Shown: positions 1 through 12,026 of the stretch, piece by piece
How positions within the stretch are numbered: position 1 is the first letter of the stretch
Layout of the letters: every line of letters begins with the position of its first letter
Assembly: GCF_030867095.1 (NCBI RefSeq)
Contig: NC_081825.1
Coordinates: forward strand, 49,280,501 to 49,344,500
Direction of reading: 5' to 3'
DNA from: Alligator mississippiensis
Lineage: Eukaryota; Chordata; Crocodylia; Alligatoridae
Length of the DNA: 64,000 nucleotides
Position numbers and translations under genes: made by a program
The notes under the pieces: generated by a model
Database searches by the model: none
What the model was told of the DNA's origin: nothing
Seen by the model: the letters and a program-made list of their open reading frames with translations, nothing else

Positions 1-949
1 TCATATCACATGCCATCCTTCTAATATTCGCAAAGAAAAAATGTTGAGCTTCCTTGTATAACCTTGTCCTTCTTCACTCGATCTGCCTTTTGACTCTCAG
101 GGTACACCTATACCTTGCCCCTGATGCATCTAGGGAGGGGTGCTTCCAAGCATGCCAAAACAACCCACTTCTATGTGCATATGCCAAACCCAGAAATGCA
201 GTGGTACTCCAATACTTAGATCCTCTTCTGTTTGTGGTAAAGAATTGTCCTTTAGTCTCTCTGCCACCATTATTGGGATGTAAAAGCTTCAAAATTTACA
301 AATGTTGTTATAATGAAGGTAACCATTCCAGAGGTCTCTCTGACTCTAAAGAACATTTCTCCTAAGATTGGCTGTGGGGAAGACACCGCCAGAGTGGCTT
401 CACTGCCATGTTTCTGGGTTTGGTATGCTGGGACAGGAATGAGTGGATGGAGTGTGACTGGGAGTTCAGCAGGGCACCCCTCAGAGTCAAAGCATCCCTC
501 AAAATGCCAGCCTTAGTTTTCACTTGTTTTTTGATTACCAAAAAGTAGAGAATTCTTCTGTTGCAAATAACTCAGAAAAACTACAACAGGTCGAACATTT
601 CTGATGCTATACATTCCTATTTGAAATCTCTGGGTTTAACTTGTGAAACATGTCTGGACATCTAACAGTGCTAACATTGTGAGATACCTCATGGCATCCT
701 TGAAAGGATCTCAAGGCACCCTGGGATGCTGCAGCACCCTGACTGATATTCATTGCCTTATATTATAAGATGTTTAGAGCAGGGACTGTCTCTTACTATA
801 TTGTTTCAAACACATAAACCCTTTCCAAAGTATTTTTGTTCCTCACTAGATGTAACATGCTTATTGTCAATGCAGTACAGGGTGCAGACAGAAGTGCAGC
901 TCCCCACTGTAACTGAGAACTCTTTTCAGGGAGCATTCTGAGTTTCAAC
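1..949. other. Non-coding, no gene recognised
   Basis: The short open frames here lack recognisable domains and splice context. Apart from the direct-repeat segment at 220-325, nothing specific is seen. If NWD2 extends upstream of the window, this is intronic. Confidence 0.5.
220..325 (+). repeat. Direct repeat, copy 1 (partner 3521-3625)
   Basis: About 105 bp share long matched blocks with 3521-3625 in the same orientation: 'agatcctcttctgtttg', then 'aaagaattgtcctt', then 'ttgggatgtaaaag' and 'gttgttataa'. The copies are about 3.3 kb apart and diverged by substitutions and a small insertion in copy 2. It could be two copies of an old dispersed repeat or a segmental duplication. Confidence 0.65.
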
Positions 950-2457
950 TGTAACCCTGGGCACGACACTACATGCGCCCTCACCTGAATAACGGGATCC
1001 TGGGGTACCCGGTAGCCAGTAGCTCTGCCCAGCCCCCCTGGGAAGCTGCTGCAGTGCCCCTGAGCAGAGAGATTCCCCTTACAATCAAGCACCCTCACAG
1101 ACAATTCTCAAACTATTTACAAGATTTAATTATTTACAACATAACAAATAATCATTAAATAAGCACATGGATATACCGACTGATAAACCCTCAAGAACTT
1201 ATTTACCCAGTCTCTCACTTGCACACGGTGTACTAGGGATCCCGTGTGCACTGCCCCTGGCGGGGTATCTCAGGGAGTGGGACTGTCTGTGTCCCTGCAT
1301 GTGGTCTGTGGACGCTCCCTGGCGCTTCTGGAGTCTCCAGGCACCAAGTGGCAACTGCTCTTCTGCAGACCCTGCAGACCCCCTGCCTTTGACCCCCTTC
1401 CCCGGCTTTGCTGTGAACAGTGTCTGGGCTTCAGGCTGTACAACCCTCCTGTCCCACAAAGCCTCACAGTCCTGGCAAATACAGCCCCTCCCTGGGCTCT
1501 GCCTGCCCCTGGGGCCCCTCACCCATCAGGGAAACTAGGGCAGACTCTGGCAGTCCTCCCCCCCAGCTCTGCTGTGCTCACCCAGCCACACCGGCTGCAG
1601 TCAGGTCTCTCCAGGCTTGGAGTCTCCACACAAGCAGTCCCTGCCTGATCCTGCCGCTGCAGCCTCCCTGGACGGACGGAAGAACTGTATCACACTGGAT
1701 ACTGTGTCACTCCCATTGCAGCTTCTGCTGCTGCTTCCGCAGGGCTCTCTCAGGGGCTCTCTGAGGGACCACTGTGTTGAGACTCTGAATCCGGTCTCCA
1801 GCTGGTCCCTCAGCCCCTCTCTCTCTCGTTCTCCCCCGCAGGAAAACTGCTCCCCCTTTTATCCAAGCCTCTCAGCCAATCCCAGCTCAGGGCCCTTCCC
1901 AGGCTTTTGCTAACGGCTCTATTTCAAAACTTTGCTGGGGTTACATCACCCCTCCCACTTCCAACAGGGCTGCTTCCAAAACAGCTTCACTTACCTTCAG
2001 AGCCTACAGTGTCTCCTCTGGGACAAACTCTGTCTCTCTGCCAGGCAGCCCTTCCCATTCTGTTCAGGTGGGTCCATTTTTTAAGGGCTGCTACACAACG
2101 ATCCCCTGGAACAAACAGAAGTTCACTCTTGTTCCAGCGTGGCGGGGAATTTAGCTGCTGGCTGTGAGCCTGCAGCCAGTTTCCCCTAGCAATGGCCCCT
2201 CCTCCCCATGAGGCTACAGAGTTTTCAGAATGGGAGTGGGGGGAAAGGGAGCAGAGAGAACTCATTCTAGGAGTTCCCCAGCCAGCGCTGGAGGGCGGGG
2301 TGGATGAATTGGAGACTTCTACCTTGGGGTCTCCAATACACCCACCGAACCTCCAGGAGTGGCTGAAAAGCCCCCAGACCAAACTCCCTGTCCTGTCTTT
2401 CCCCTCTGCCATTCTGAAAACAGTGACAGGCTGGCAAGCAGGGAGACAAACGTTACA
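950..2457 (-). mobile_element. Possible LTR or LTR-like block
   Basis: A GC-rich 1.5 kb block sits in AT-rich surroundings. Its ends are inverted (TGTAAC at 950, GTTACA ending at 2457), as for LTRs. Read on the minus strand it has a promoter-like stretch near 1850-1865 (ggataaaaggggg) after a CCAAT-like 'ggattggct'. No flanking target-site duplication was found and no gag or pol frame lies next to it. The call rests on end structure and composition only; an unrelated GC-rich repeat is possible. Confidence 0.3.
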
Positions 2458-3378
2458 GAAGGCACTCCATTTTGAAACGTCTTCATCGAACCTCTCGTGC
2501 AGGGACCCAATCAGCTATTTTTGAAACTGTCTGCAGCCATGCACTTGTGTTTGGTCATAGCTCTTTCTATGGCCAGCACAGGCCAAAATTATCACTTATG
2601 TCTGCGCCCACTGTTGTACTGATTTAGCTAAATCAAATTACAAACTGATCAATGTAATCAGTTGAACCCCTGTTTGTGGGCATAATTATTTTGATTTAGC
2701 CCTAATTAGTAAGGAATTTGATTAAACTAAACTAAAATCCACAAATCTGTAGAAATCCTGAGGTTCATTGTTTTTACAAACAGTGTATTTACTCACATAA
2801 AACCAGCAGCTTTCTCCCCAAAAATCAGCCCTCCAGATTGGGTTGCACATCTGAAGCAGGGAAGCAGGGAAGCTGATTTTTCTTTGAAGGACTAAAAGCA
2901 GGGTGGAATAGAACAAGCAGACACTGTGATGTATGGCTGCTAGGATGGCTCCCACTTCTCCCTGGGGATGCAAACAAGCAGGGGTAGACTTCAGTGTTAA
3001 CCCTCTCACAGCTAGTGAGAAGTCTGACTGAAGACCTACTGAGCTGGCTGAGGGTGAGTAAGCTGCAGCATGCAGTCTGTAATATTTTGATACGGTCTAT
3101 TGTATGAAAGCAACACATTATTTACAGGAACCATATAAAGAACTATTTACAGTAAAGAATTAACAGTCTTACTACTACCCCTGCAAGGTTTTGGGACCTA
3201 GCCCTCTTGTCCTGCCACAGTAGGAAGTTCCTGCTGCCTCACCAAGATTATCTCCACATTTCCTAGAAATGTTTCCTCTGTTTGCAGGAGGACTTAGTTT
3301 ATGCCACAGTTGACTGTGACTTTGGAAAAAAAATATCTTTCTACATTCTGCCTTCCAAAAATAAGGTGTATGATTTTT

Positions 3379-3392
3379 GGGGGGGGGGGGGG
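3379..3392 (+). repeat. Poly-G run (14 G)
   Basis: Uninterrupted run of 14 guanines in otherwise AT-rich DNA. Confidence 0.95.
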
Positions 3393-3520
3393 ATGTCATA
3401 TGCAAGAAAGTGTGGTAGACAAAGAGTTTTGAGAAGGCAAAGACATTGGGTTGGGGAGCATAAATTAGAGGCATACTTCTGATGAATCAGAACTAATTTT
3501 GCATAGTGTTTCTGATGGTT

Positions 3521-3625
3521 AGATCCTCTTCTGTTTGCGCTAAAGAATTGTCCTTCATAACCTGTGGTCTCTCTACCACCACTGTTGGGATGTAAAAGAT
3601 TTGAAATTTAGATACGTTGTTATAA
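3521..3625 (+). repeat. Direct repeat, copy 2 (partner 220-325)
   Basis: Same block order as 220-325 with point differences and about 7 extra bases before the 'ggtctctct' block. Orientation is the same. Confidence 0.65.
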
Positions 3626-4059
3626 GACAGTTAAAATTAATGATGAATGAACTTGTTCACATAAAATTCAGAATGAGCCATAACCTTATTACTGCCTTGA
3701 ACCAAACTCATATTAAACTTTCTGTAAGTTTAGTTAAGGATTGGAAGCACTCCAGCACTATTGTTATTCTTTATCTTCTGTGTCAAACTCAACTGATATA
3801 AGACAACCTTGGTGTTCACACCTCATCCTTCCACCTCCCACTGCCCTACCCAAGCCATCATTTTCTACAATGTAGTTCAGCAGCCTCCTCTTACCTTTTG
3901 TGCATCTGAACCCAATGCTCCTTCTTTTCTAATGAATCCCACCCAGTGAATTCCCTAGAGTGCTTACAGGGATAACAAAAGGAAGAATTATGCATCCTTC
4001 TGGGTTAAGTAATTTCTGACAAGCACAAGAGCCTTTTGAACATTAACACTACCAGATCA

Positions 4060-4250
4060 ATAATCTTAGTAGTAATAATACCTAATTTTTGTTGGTAGAA
4101 CTCAAAACATTTTACAAAAATCATTAGTCCCTTTAAAAACATAGGGGATGAGGTAGAGAGACGAACAGTGACTTTTCAGAATTTCACGTCTGTACAGTGA
4201 CAAAGATGAAAACAAAACACAGGTCTTATAAGTTTAAGTTCTCTGCATCT
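4060..4250 (+). repeat. Old MIR/CORE-SINE-like remnant
   Basis: The order is 'taataatacc', 'ctcaaaacattttacaaa', a region like 'ggggatgaggtag', then 'gtgactttt'. This resembles the degenerate 3' half of MIR-type SINEs, but divergence is high and the family is uncertain. Confidence 0.3.
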
Positions 4251-4689
4251 TGGTTTCAGCCTTTCAGATAATTTCAATTTAGTTCCTTGTGGTTGATGAT
4301 TTATAAGATCCTTAAAGCATTCTAATATTTATTTTACTTACCTTATGAACATTAATGTGTACATATTTCTTATTCAGAGCATTTACTGTTAGCTAAGGCA
4401 TTAGCATTTTTGTTTTGCAGTTGAAAGGGATCAGCCATAGTTCCCCTCAGGAAATAAAAAAAATTGCAAATGTTTGCATCTGTTTCTCATAAAAAATGTT
4501 AGGGCGAATTTGCATTATTTATTTTGTAGAGTCTAATTAAGTCTGTCCCACTCATATTTTCCAAATATTTTTACTGATATCTGAAAGATAGGATGAATTT
4601 CTCATATTTTTATACTGGTAGTATACCAAAAACTAAATAATACTGATAGCATAATAATTTTTTAGAGTGGGAAATTACAAGGGGTTAAT

Positions 4690-7258
4690 TGGCATGGTAC
4701 CATGGGAAGACAGACTAAAGACTAAAGGTACCCAGGAAGGCTGGGAGCTCTAAAGGCCACAGTATGGGAAGCCGAGCAAGGAACTCTTCTGACTTGATGG
4801 AAGCACAAGGAGACTTGGAAGAGAACAATGTGATTTCACAAGGAGCTTCTAGGAGGCCTCTACTGCAAAAGGAGAGTATACAGGAAATGAAAGAATGGGC
4901 AGGTCACCAAGGAAGCATACTAGGAAATAGAAAGAACCCACAGAGACAAAATCAGGAAAGCAAAGATAAAGAATGTGCTGCACCTGGTTAGGGGAGTTAA
5001 AGATAATAAGAAGAGGTTCTTTAAGTATGTTGGCCAGAAAAGAAGAATCAAGGAAGCTGTGGGTCCACTGGTACCTAGCCAGGAAGAATTCTTAACAGAA
5101 AATGTAAAGAAGACAGAGCTACTCAACAGCTACTTTGCCTCAGTCTTCACAAAAAATTAAGCTGCAGCCAGAAACCTAATAAGGATTATTTGGATAAGAA
5201 AGGGGACAAGTTTAGGGATGAGATGACAAGAGACAGAGAGCTTTTGATGGGTCTGAATGAATTCAAGTCAGCAAGGCCCGATGAACTTTATCTTAGGGTA
5301 CTAAAGAAACTGGCAGAGGAGATCTTGGAGCCCTTTCAATGATCTTCATAAAGTCATGGGAGATGGGCCAGGTACCAGAGAACTGGAAAAGGGCCCTCTT
5401 TTTAAAAAGGCAAAAAAGGAGGACCTGGGCCACTACAGACAAGTTAGCCTCACTTCAACACCCAGGAAGTTACTGAAGCATATCCTAGGGAAGGGCAGCA
5501 CTTACAGACATTTGGAGGAGGACAGACTGATCACAAGCAGCCAGCATGGATTTACTAAAAAAAAAAAAAAATGTCAAACAACTTTCTTTGACCAATTAAC
5601 TAGTTGGGTAGATGAAAGGAATGCTATGGATCTACTGTATCCGACTTCAGCAAAGCTTTTGACAAGATCCCTCATGACCTTTTCATAAACAAATTGGAGA
5701 AATCTGGGAAGGACAAAACTCCTATAAGATGGATAGACAACTAGTTCAATAACTGCAAGCAAAGGATAATCATTAATGGATCCAGGTTAGATAGATTCAT
5801 GGCAGGAGGTGTTGAGTGGTGTCCCACAGGGTTCTATCCTGGGCCCAGTGTTGTTCAACATGTTTATTAAAGATTTGGATGCTGGCATACAAAGCTTCCT
5901 GAGTAAGTTTGCAAATGACATGAAACTGGAAATGATTGCAAACACATTGGAGGATGGGAGTGCAATTCAAAAGAATATCAACAGATTGGAAAGCTAGACT
6001 GAAGCTAACAGGATGAAGTTCAATGCTGACAAAGGCCAGGTACTACCCCTCGGGAAGAATAATGAAAAACACAAATACAAAATGGTTGAAGTGCGATGCA
6101 GTTGCACAAGAAGTGACTGTGTTTTTTGGCCTGCATCAACAGAAGCATTAAGTGCAAGACATGGGAGGTAATATGAGTCTGCGGTGTGATGCAGAGCACA
6201 AAAGGCAAATGCAGTTTTAGGATGCATCAAGATAACCATACAGTGCAACATGTGGGAGGTGATAGTGCCTCTCTACTCGTCACTGGGTAGGCCTTATGTA
6301 GAGTACTGCATGTAATTTTGGGTTCTAATTTAAAAAGGACACAGAGAAATTAGGGTACAGAGGTGGGAGACAAAGATGATAAAGGGCTTGGAAAGCAAGT
6401 CATACAAGGAGAAGCTAAAGGAGCTAGGTGTGTTCAGCTTGCAGAAAAGGCATTTAAGAGGGCATATGATAGCAGTCAAATACTTGAAGGGCTGCCATAA
6501 AGAAGAGGGAAAGCCTGAAGTTGTAGCAAAGAAGGTTTAGATTGGGTATCAGGAAGAATGTCTTCACTGTTAGAACAATGAGGCAGTGCAATAGATTGCC
6601 AAGGTGGAATTCCCATCATTGGAGAAGTCCAAAACAAGTTTGGACAGGCATTGGTCTGGGATGGTTTAGTAGCATCTCTGCCTGTGCTCTACTATGGGTA
6701 TTTCTCATGGTTCTGGGCTTTGCTGGTTGCCCCCTCCTCTTTCTGCCACGTGTCAGGGTGTTTCTACACCTTCCTTGGAGACATCAGATGTTGACTACAG
6801 CCAAGGCTGGGGATTTTGACTGGGATGTGCCAGTGTTCCTTCTGGGACCTAAAGCTGGAAGTTCCTGGCTAGAGGGTCTTGCCTCTGCTCAGAGTCAGAC
6901 CAATCGCCATATTTGGACTCGGGAAGAAATTTTACCCCATGGTCAGATTGGTACGGACTGTGAGGATTTTTGCCTTCCTCTGTAGCAGGGGCCATAGCCC
7001 TGTACCTGGGATCTCTTGAGCATATAGTGACAACCTTTTATAGAAGCAGGACATTGGCTACTGATTCCCCTGCTTTACTTGTAGCAGGTCAGAGCATTAT
7101 TTCTTGTGTCAGGGTTGATGGAAGTTTTATAAAGAGTTTGGATGATGGATTTGTATAGGATGATCTGGATAGAGATGATCCTGCCTCTGGCAGGGGGGTG
7201 GACTAGATGACTTCTGCAGGTACCTTCCAGCCCTACTTCTCTATGATTCCATAAAAAG
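4690..7258 (+). mobile_element. CR1 LINE, 5'-truncated and degraded
   Basis: Translated pieces in order match the CR1 ORF2 linker (4975-5160, KDNKKRFFKYV type), the start of reverse transcriptase (5356-5688) and the RT palm block (5809-5997, SGVPQGSILGPVLFN). The 3' end shows the CR1 tail 'ccttccagccctacttctc' followed by 'tatgattcc' near 7227-7252. The region 6680-7140 between the conserved 'ggatggtttag' block and the tail is longer than in the 10.8-14.9 kb copy. It may be the long 3' UTR of another CR1 subfamily or an insertion. Confidence 0.85.
4975..5997 (+). pseudogene. CR1 ORF2 reverse transcriptase fragment (dead)
   Basis: Discontinuous frames encode the linker and RT fingers/palm of a CR1 ORF2. 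The catalytic FADD block of the family reads FAND here (around 5910-5920), so one catalytic aspartate is lost. An A-rich run near 5558-5571, internal stops and frame changes also break the frame. No endonuclease domain is recognisable upstream. Confidence 0.8.
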
Positions 7259-10200
7259 CCTTTAATACATGGGACGCGAAGCATTTTGCTTGGCATACAC
7301 ACCTCAGTGTGGACAGTGGGGAAGGGGCTTGGGCTGCACTGCCACAACAAGGATCAGGCTCCTTACAGCTCCCGCGCCATCTGCCCCTGACACACCAAAA
7401 TCTTACAACTCAAGGTTGCGGGTGTTTTTGGCACTCTGCCCACAAATGTTGCCTACCCCTGCTTTAATATGTCTTACAAAACTAGAATCCTAATCATTTG
7501 GTAAAACATACAGATTGATTGTGCAAGTGTCAATTATATGCTTAATTAAGTAGGGAATGCACAAGCTAGGTAGTTTCACAGATGCAAATATGACTTTTTG
7601 CACATTCACACTCAGTTTGATAGATAAAAAAACAACATTCTATTACTTAATGAATGAAAGGATGTGTGAAAAGGGATGGTACAGTTAGGCCCATGGACCT
7701 GAACATGAGAGAGAGCTCTTTATGCCTTAGCTTTGCCATAGGCTTTCTTTGACTTGGGGCATCTCTAATAGGCCAGATGCTCTTAAGATTTAGGTGCTCA
7801 ACTCCCCCTGATTTCTACCTTAGAATCTGGCTTTATTTTCTCAGTCTTAAATGTAGAGTCTTGTTAAATGTTACATTTTATTTCTAGACATTGTTCTGCC
7901 TAGTAAAATTCTCAGTCCCAACTTAGGTGCCCAGTCTCCATACACAATGCAGGGGGAAGTTAGTTACTTAGGAACAGGATTCACAGAAGCCAGTCAACCA
8001 AGGAGGGGGAGTCAAAGAGGTAAATGCAGGAGGTAGACCCAAACCAGTGGTTTATGAAAGTGTCAGGTTCAATTCCATATGCTAATGAATATTTAATTAT
8101 TTATTAGCAGCAGAACAGCTTCAAACAGAAGACTGAGAGCACTCGCCCTGACTTGCCCCATAGTTCTGCTAGTTGCGAGGTATTCCTAGCATGAGAGAGG
8201 TTACAAGTCCCTGCTGAAAATCAGACAAAGAAGGAATTTGAAACCAAGTCTCCTTCCTCCCAGGCTAGAGGTGTCTAAGAACTTGAGTACCCTAAACACA
8301 GGCTATTGCATATAAAGTAGCACATCAGTCACAAACTTGTCCTTACCTATCATCTTTGTGAGGCTAATCCAGTATGCATTCTCTTGAGTCTGTCTACTAG
8401 ATTGAACTACGGGTGGAGAAACAAGGTTTAGATATCCCAAAGGATATGAGTTGCATCAAGATTTAGACAGTATAAAATAAATATATGGTTCCTACTTTAC
8501 TATGTATGACAGTATGAATACTGATATTCAGCCCTGCGAGTTACATATGTGGTCCAGCAAAACATCACAACTTTTCTCTTGTGCAAATTCATTCATACTT
8601 TATAAAATAAGATAGTTTTACAATCTGCCACTTTTTATATTAGTAGGGAAGCAAATAATTAGAGTTCCTACAATAGCTAGTATTTGAGGCTGCAGACAGA
8701 TGTTAATATGATTTCACAATTGGGATTTGAGAAACCTTATGCTTGATCCCAGAAATTGCATGTTCTGCCATGCCAGACACGATCCAAATCACGCAACTGC
8801 TAAGGATAGGGGGTTCCCCATCCTCAGCTGCCTATACCATGGCATCGGTTGCAGTGCGGGGCTTTACATGTCCCCATGTCCAGGCGAATCCAATGGGCTC
8901 CCACCGCAGAGACATATGAAGCCCTGCACTGCAAGCAGGAGGCAGCCCTGGGTCCAGGACCTGTTACTGCCTCCACATAACCAGCCACAAACTCTGTGAA
9001 CAAGCAGCATGTTACAATTTGTGGTGCAATTAGCATATTAATTGCACAATGAATGTAAACATCTGCAAGGGGCTTGATAAACCACAAGGATCGTGGTTGG
9101 TCTTGTTAAAATGCTTGGTTTGCAGGCCTTACTGTGTCATTTCCTCTTCAGTTAGGTTAATTAAACCAATTAGCAACAAATGCAACTTCCTGTAACTTAC
9201 CAGTTCTTTTATTAAATGCTATCATTATGGATCTTGGGGGAAGTTTAGCTAGAACTGAAAGTTAATCTGAAGTTATACTAGTTCTGCAGTTCAAAACAGC
9301 TGCTAAGATAACGGCCTGTTTTAGTGAAGATAGGTCTGAAATAATTAGAGCAGTGAATCATGATCAAACCCAAATCATTTTAGTTTCCTTCTTTCTGTTA
9401 TTACTAGGAGCATGCCTATAATTTAAGAGTATTCACATACCAAGAGAAAAAGACAGGAGATAGGAGAGGAAAAAAACAGTTCCCATTTGGATGTAAAGAA
9501 TAATTGTTTAATCTTCCTTTAATGGTAGCTTGGCCTCAGGCTTAACAAAGCTAACAGAGCTATTGCGGAAGTTGTTCTTGGTGTTTATGTTAATTATGTA
9601 AACTCTTGTTAGATACAGTTGGTTGCTGAGGGGTTTGTACATGTTTGTCAACCTGGTAACATTTCAATCACCTCCAGTTTAATGACTCTGTAATTTCTTC
9701 TGCTATTAAGAGATAATGACTCATCATGTGAGAGATTCGGTTCATGAGCCTGCTTACCAAACTGTCTCCTGACGTGTAATGTTACTAACAATAATATTTG
9801 TACATTTCCCTTTTTAAATACTATTTTTATTTAGTAATCACCCCAAACACTACAAAATCACTACTTTTAAATTGTACTGGAGAGCTTTGGATAATACTGT
9901 AAAATATTACTGTATTTTTAATAGAGCTTTGAAGTACCAGTATTAGTCTTTGTGTACTATACTATTGTACAGTCTATAGTTTGAAGAGGCATAACAATTA
10001 TGAAACATTACAAAGATTGAGAAATAATATATTTCTTAAACTGTATTGATTGTTCTTCCTACTTTACACATATAATATTCCATTAGAGTATATTTCTTTA
10101 CCCACATCCTTAGTGGTATAGAGCTATGCCTGATTAAGACTGCTAAAGATCTGGTTTATTATACTTAATATGATGTGTTACATATTGCCAGGGAAGAAAA

Positions 10201-10761
10201 AATAACAAATTGGATTTTTAAGAGGGTAAAATGGGAGTATTTTTACATGTGCTTAAGGAAAAGAGAGACAAAAAATCACTAAAGTTGCACACAGAGGGCA
10301 AATTTTAAGCTCCCAGGTACCGTGAGATTGTTGAACACCTATTGAACTCATTGGTCTCTGATAGAAAGTGATGTTTATGCTAAGTGTTATAGTGGGGGAA
10401 GAGTGTGCACATGCAGACATGTTCACTGTGGACTCAGATAAGGTTACTAAACAAAAGTTGACGTGTATTCAGACACCGTTCTCTAAGCAAAAGCGGAGGG
10501 AGTACATTTTCCCATTGTTCTCCACTTTACCCTTAAAGAAAAATTAAATCAATTCTTTATCTCCCTTCTTCAGAAAACAGAAAAAGGGTGTTTTCAGTCA
10601 CTCATTGTCACCATGGAGTAACTGTCTGGAAACTGGATTGTAAACTCAGACTGGTTTGGAGTGCTGAAGATGGACAGAAAATAGAAGCAGTGTCCAGGTA
10701 GCACATCAGGTAGACTAATTAGCGAAGTTGAATAACAGGACCAAATAACCCACTAACTGCA
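7259..10761. other. Non-coding interval, probably intronic
   Basis: AT-rich, about 3.5 kb, with no supportable gene. Part of 8220-8290, read on the minus strand, resembles a degraded tRNA-derived SINE (B-box-like 'ggtttcaaattcc'). A GC-richer patch at 8735-9000 has no recognised homology. Confidence 0.45.
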
Positions 10762-11974
10762 ATGCTAATTACAGTGCCATCCAGGTGTAAATACAATGCC
10801 CTTGGCTTAGGAAGTACCTGGAGTACTTCAGTGTGCTTGTCAAGACTGCTGGAAGACACAGTAAGTTTACTGTGTGGACCGACTACCATTCAGTTGCCAC
10901 AGATATTGCTGAGGGTCCCCTCCGAGTCTGCGGGCTCCCCCTCTGAATCCTCAGAGGTCTCCACCCAGACGGAGCCCATTGTTCCGGGCTCCACACAGAC
11001 GGAGCCCCTGGCTCTCGGCTGTGGGGGCTGCCTGACACTTTTTCAGGCTCTGGGGTCCAGGAGCATGGCCACCTCCCCTTGTGAGGTCTGCTCCCCTTTG
11101 GGGTCTCTGGCGTGGCAGCTGGAGGAGCTCCAGGCCACAGTCCAGAGACTGCGTGCCATCAGGGATGGTGAGCGAGAGATAGGCTCCTACTGCCAGGCCC
11201 TTCTCCCCCTGGAGTCGGACAGCAGACCACGGTCACCTTCCAGGACAAGGGAGGACTTGGGGACTTCCCATTCTGTCCAGCCAAGGGGTTGGACCAATGT
11301 GGTAAAGGGCCCCATGCCCGCTGCACCAAGGTCCCCCCCACTGGAGCTTTGCAACAGGTATGAACCTCTTGCAGCCCCAGCAGAGCTTGCCAAGCTGCCA
11401 GCTCCTGCAGGCAACACAGGCTGAACTATAGCTATCGCCCCTGCTTTCCCCAAGACAAAACGCAAAGTGTTTGTCATGGGAGACACTATCCTGAGTGGGA
11501 CTGAGCAGGTAATCTGCTGCCCTGACCCCTTAGCTCAGGAAGTCTTCTGCTTCCCAGGAGCCCGATTCCGAGACATTGTGGAGAAGATCCCTAAGCTCCT
11601 CCGGCTCACTGACCACTACCCTGTGCTCCTTATCCATGTGGGCATAAATGACATGGCTCTTAGCAATCCCAGCCTGGTCATGAAGTGCTACAGGGATTTG
11701 GGAGCAGGGCTTAAGGGGTTGGCGGTGCAGGTGGTGTTTTCCTTGATCCTCCCAGTTTCGGGCTACAGGCTGAGGAGGGAGAGGATCAAGGTAGCATACC
11801 AAAGACTGTGGCGCTGGTGTCATCAGGAAGGCTTTGGCTTCCATGACCACAGTCCACCCTTTTGGTGAGAGAGGCAGTGAGCTGCTGGGAAGGAATGGCC
11901 TCCACTTCGCTCCACTGGGGAGGAGGCTCTTCTCAGCCAGACTGGCTGACCTGCTCCACCGGGCTTTAAAATAA
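10762..11974 (+). pseudogene. CR1 ORF1, esterase-domain protein, broken
   Basis: One frame runs from 10762 with a single TGA at 11422-11424, then continues to 11868. After a +1 shift near 11866 the conserved end (GRNGLHFAPLGRRLF) continues to TAA at 11972-11974. The N-terminal half is Ser/Pro/Thr-rich with a short predicted coiled segment (LAWQLEELQATVQRLRAI). The C-terminal half has the CR1 esterase blocks FVMGDTILSGTE, PGARFRDIVEKIP and LLIHVGINDMA. In the family this domain is thought to aid membrane or RNA association. Here ORF1 has one stop and one frameshift. Confidence 0.8.
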
Positions 11975-12026
11975 GCCCACCGGGGGATGGGAGGACTACC
12001 ACCACTGCTGGCCCACCAAACAACCC

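Larger units (their letters stand above)
2458..4059. other. Non-coding interval
   Basis: AT-rich sequence without a supportable gene. It contains the poly-G run at 3379-3392 and direct-repeat copy 2 at 3521-3625; nothing else specific was identified. Confidence 0.5.

Noticed and set aside
10762..11424. 220-codon open frame as a host gene
   Set aside because: It runs in the same frame into the CR1 ORF1 esterase blocks and lies upstream of CR1 ORF2, so it is the N-terminal part of CR1 ORF1.
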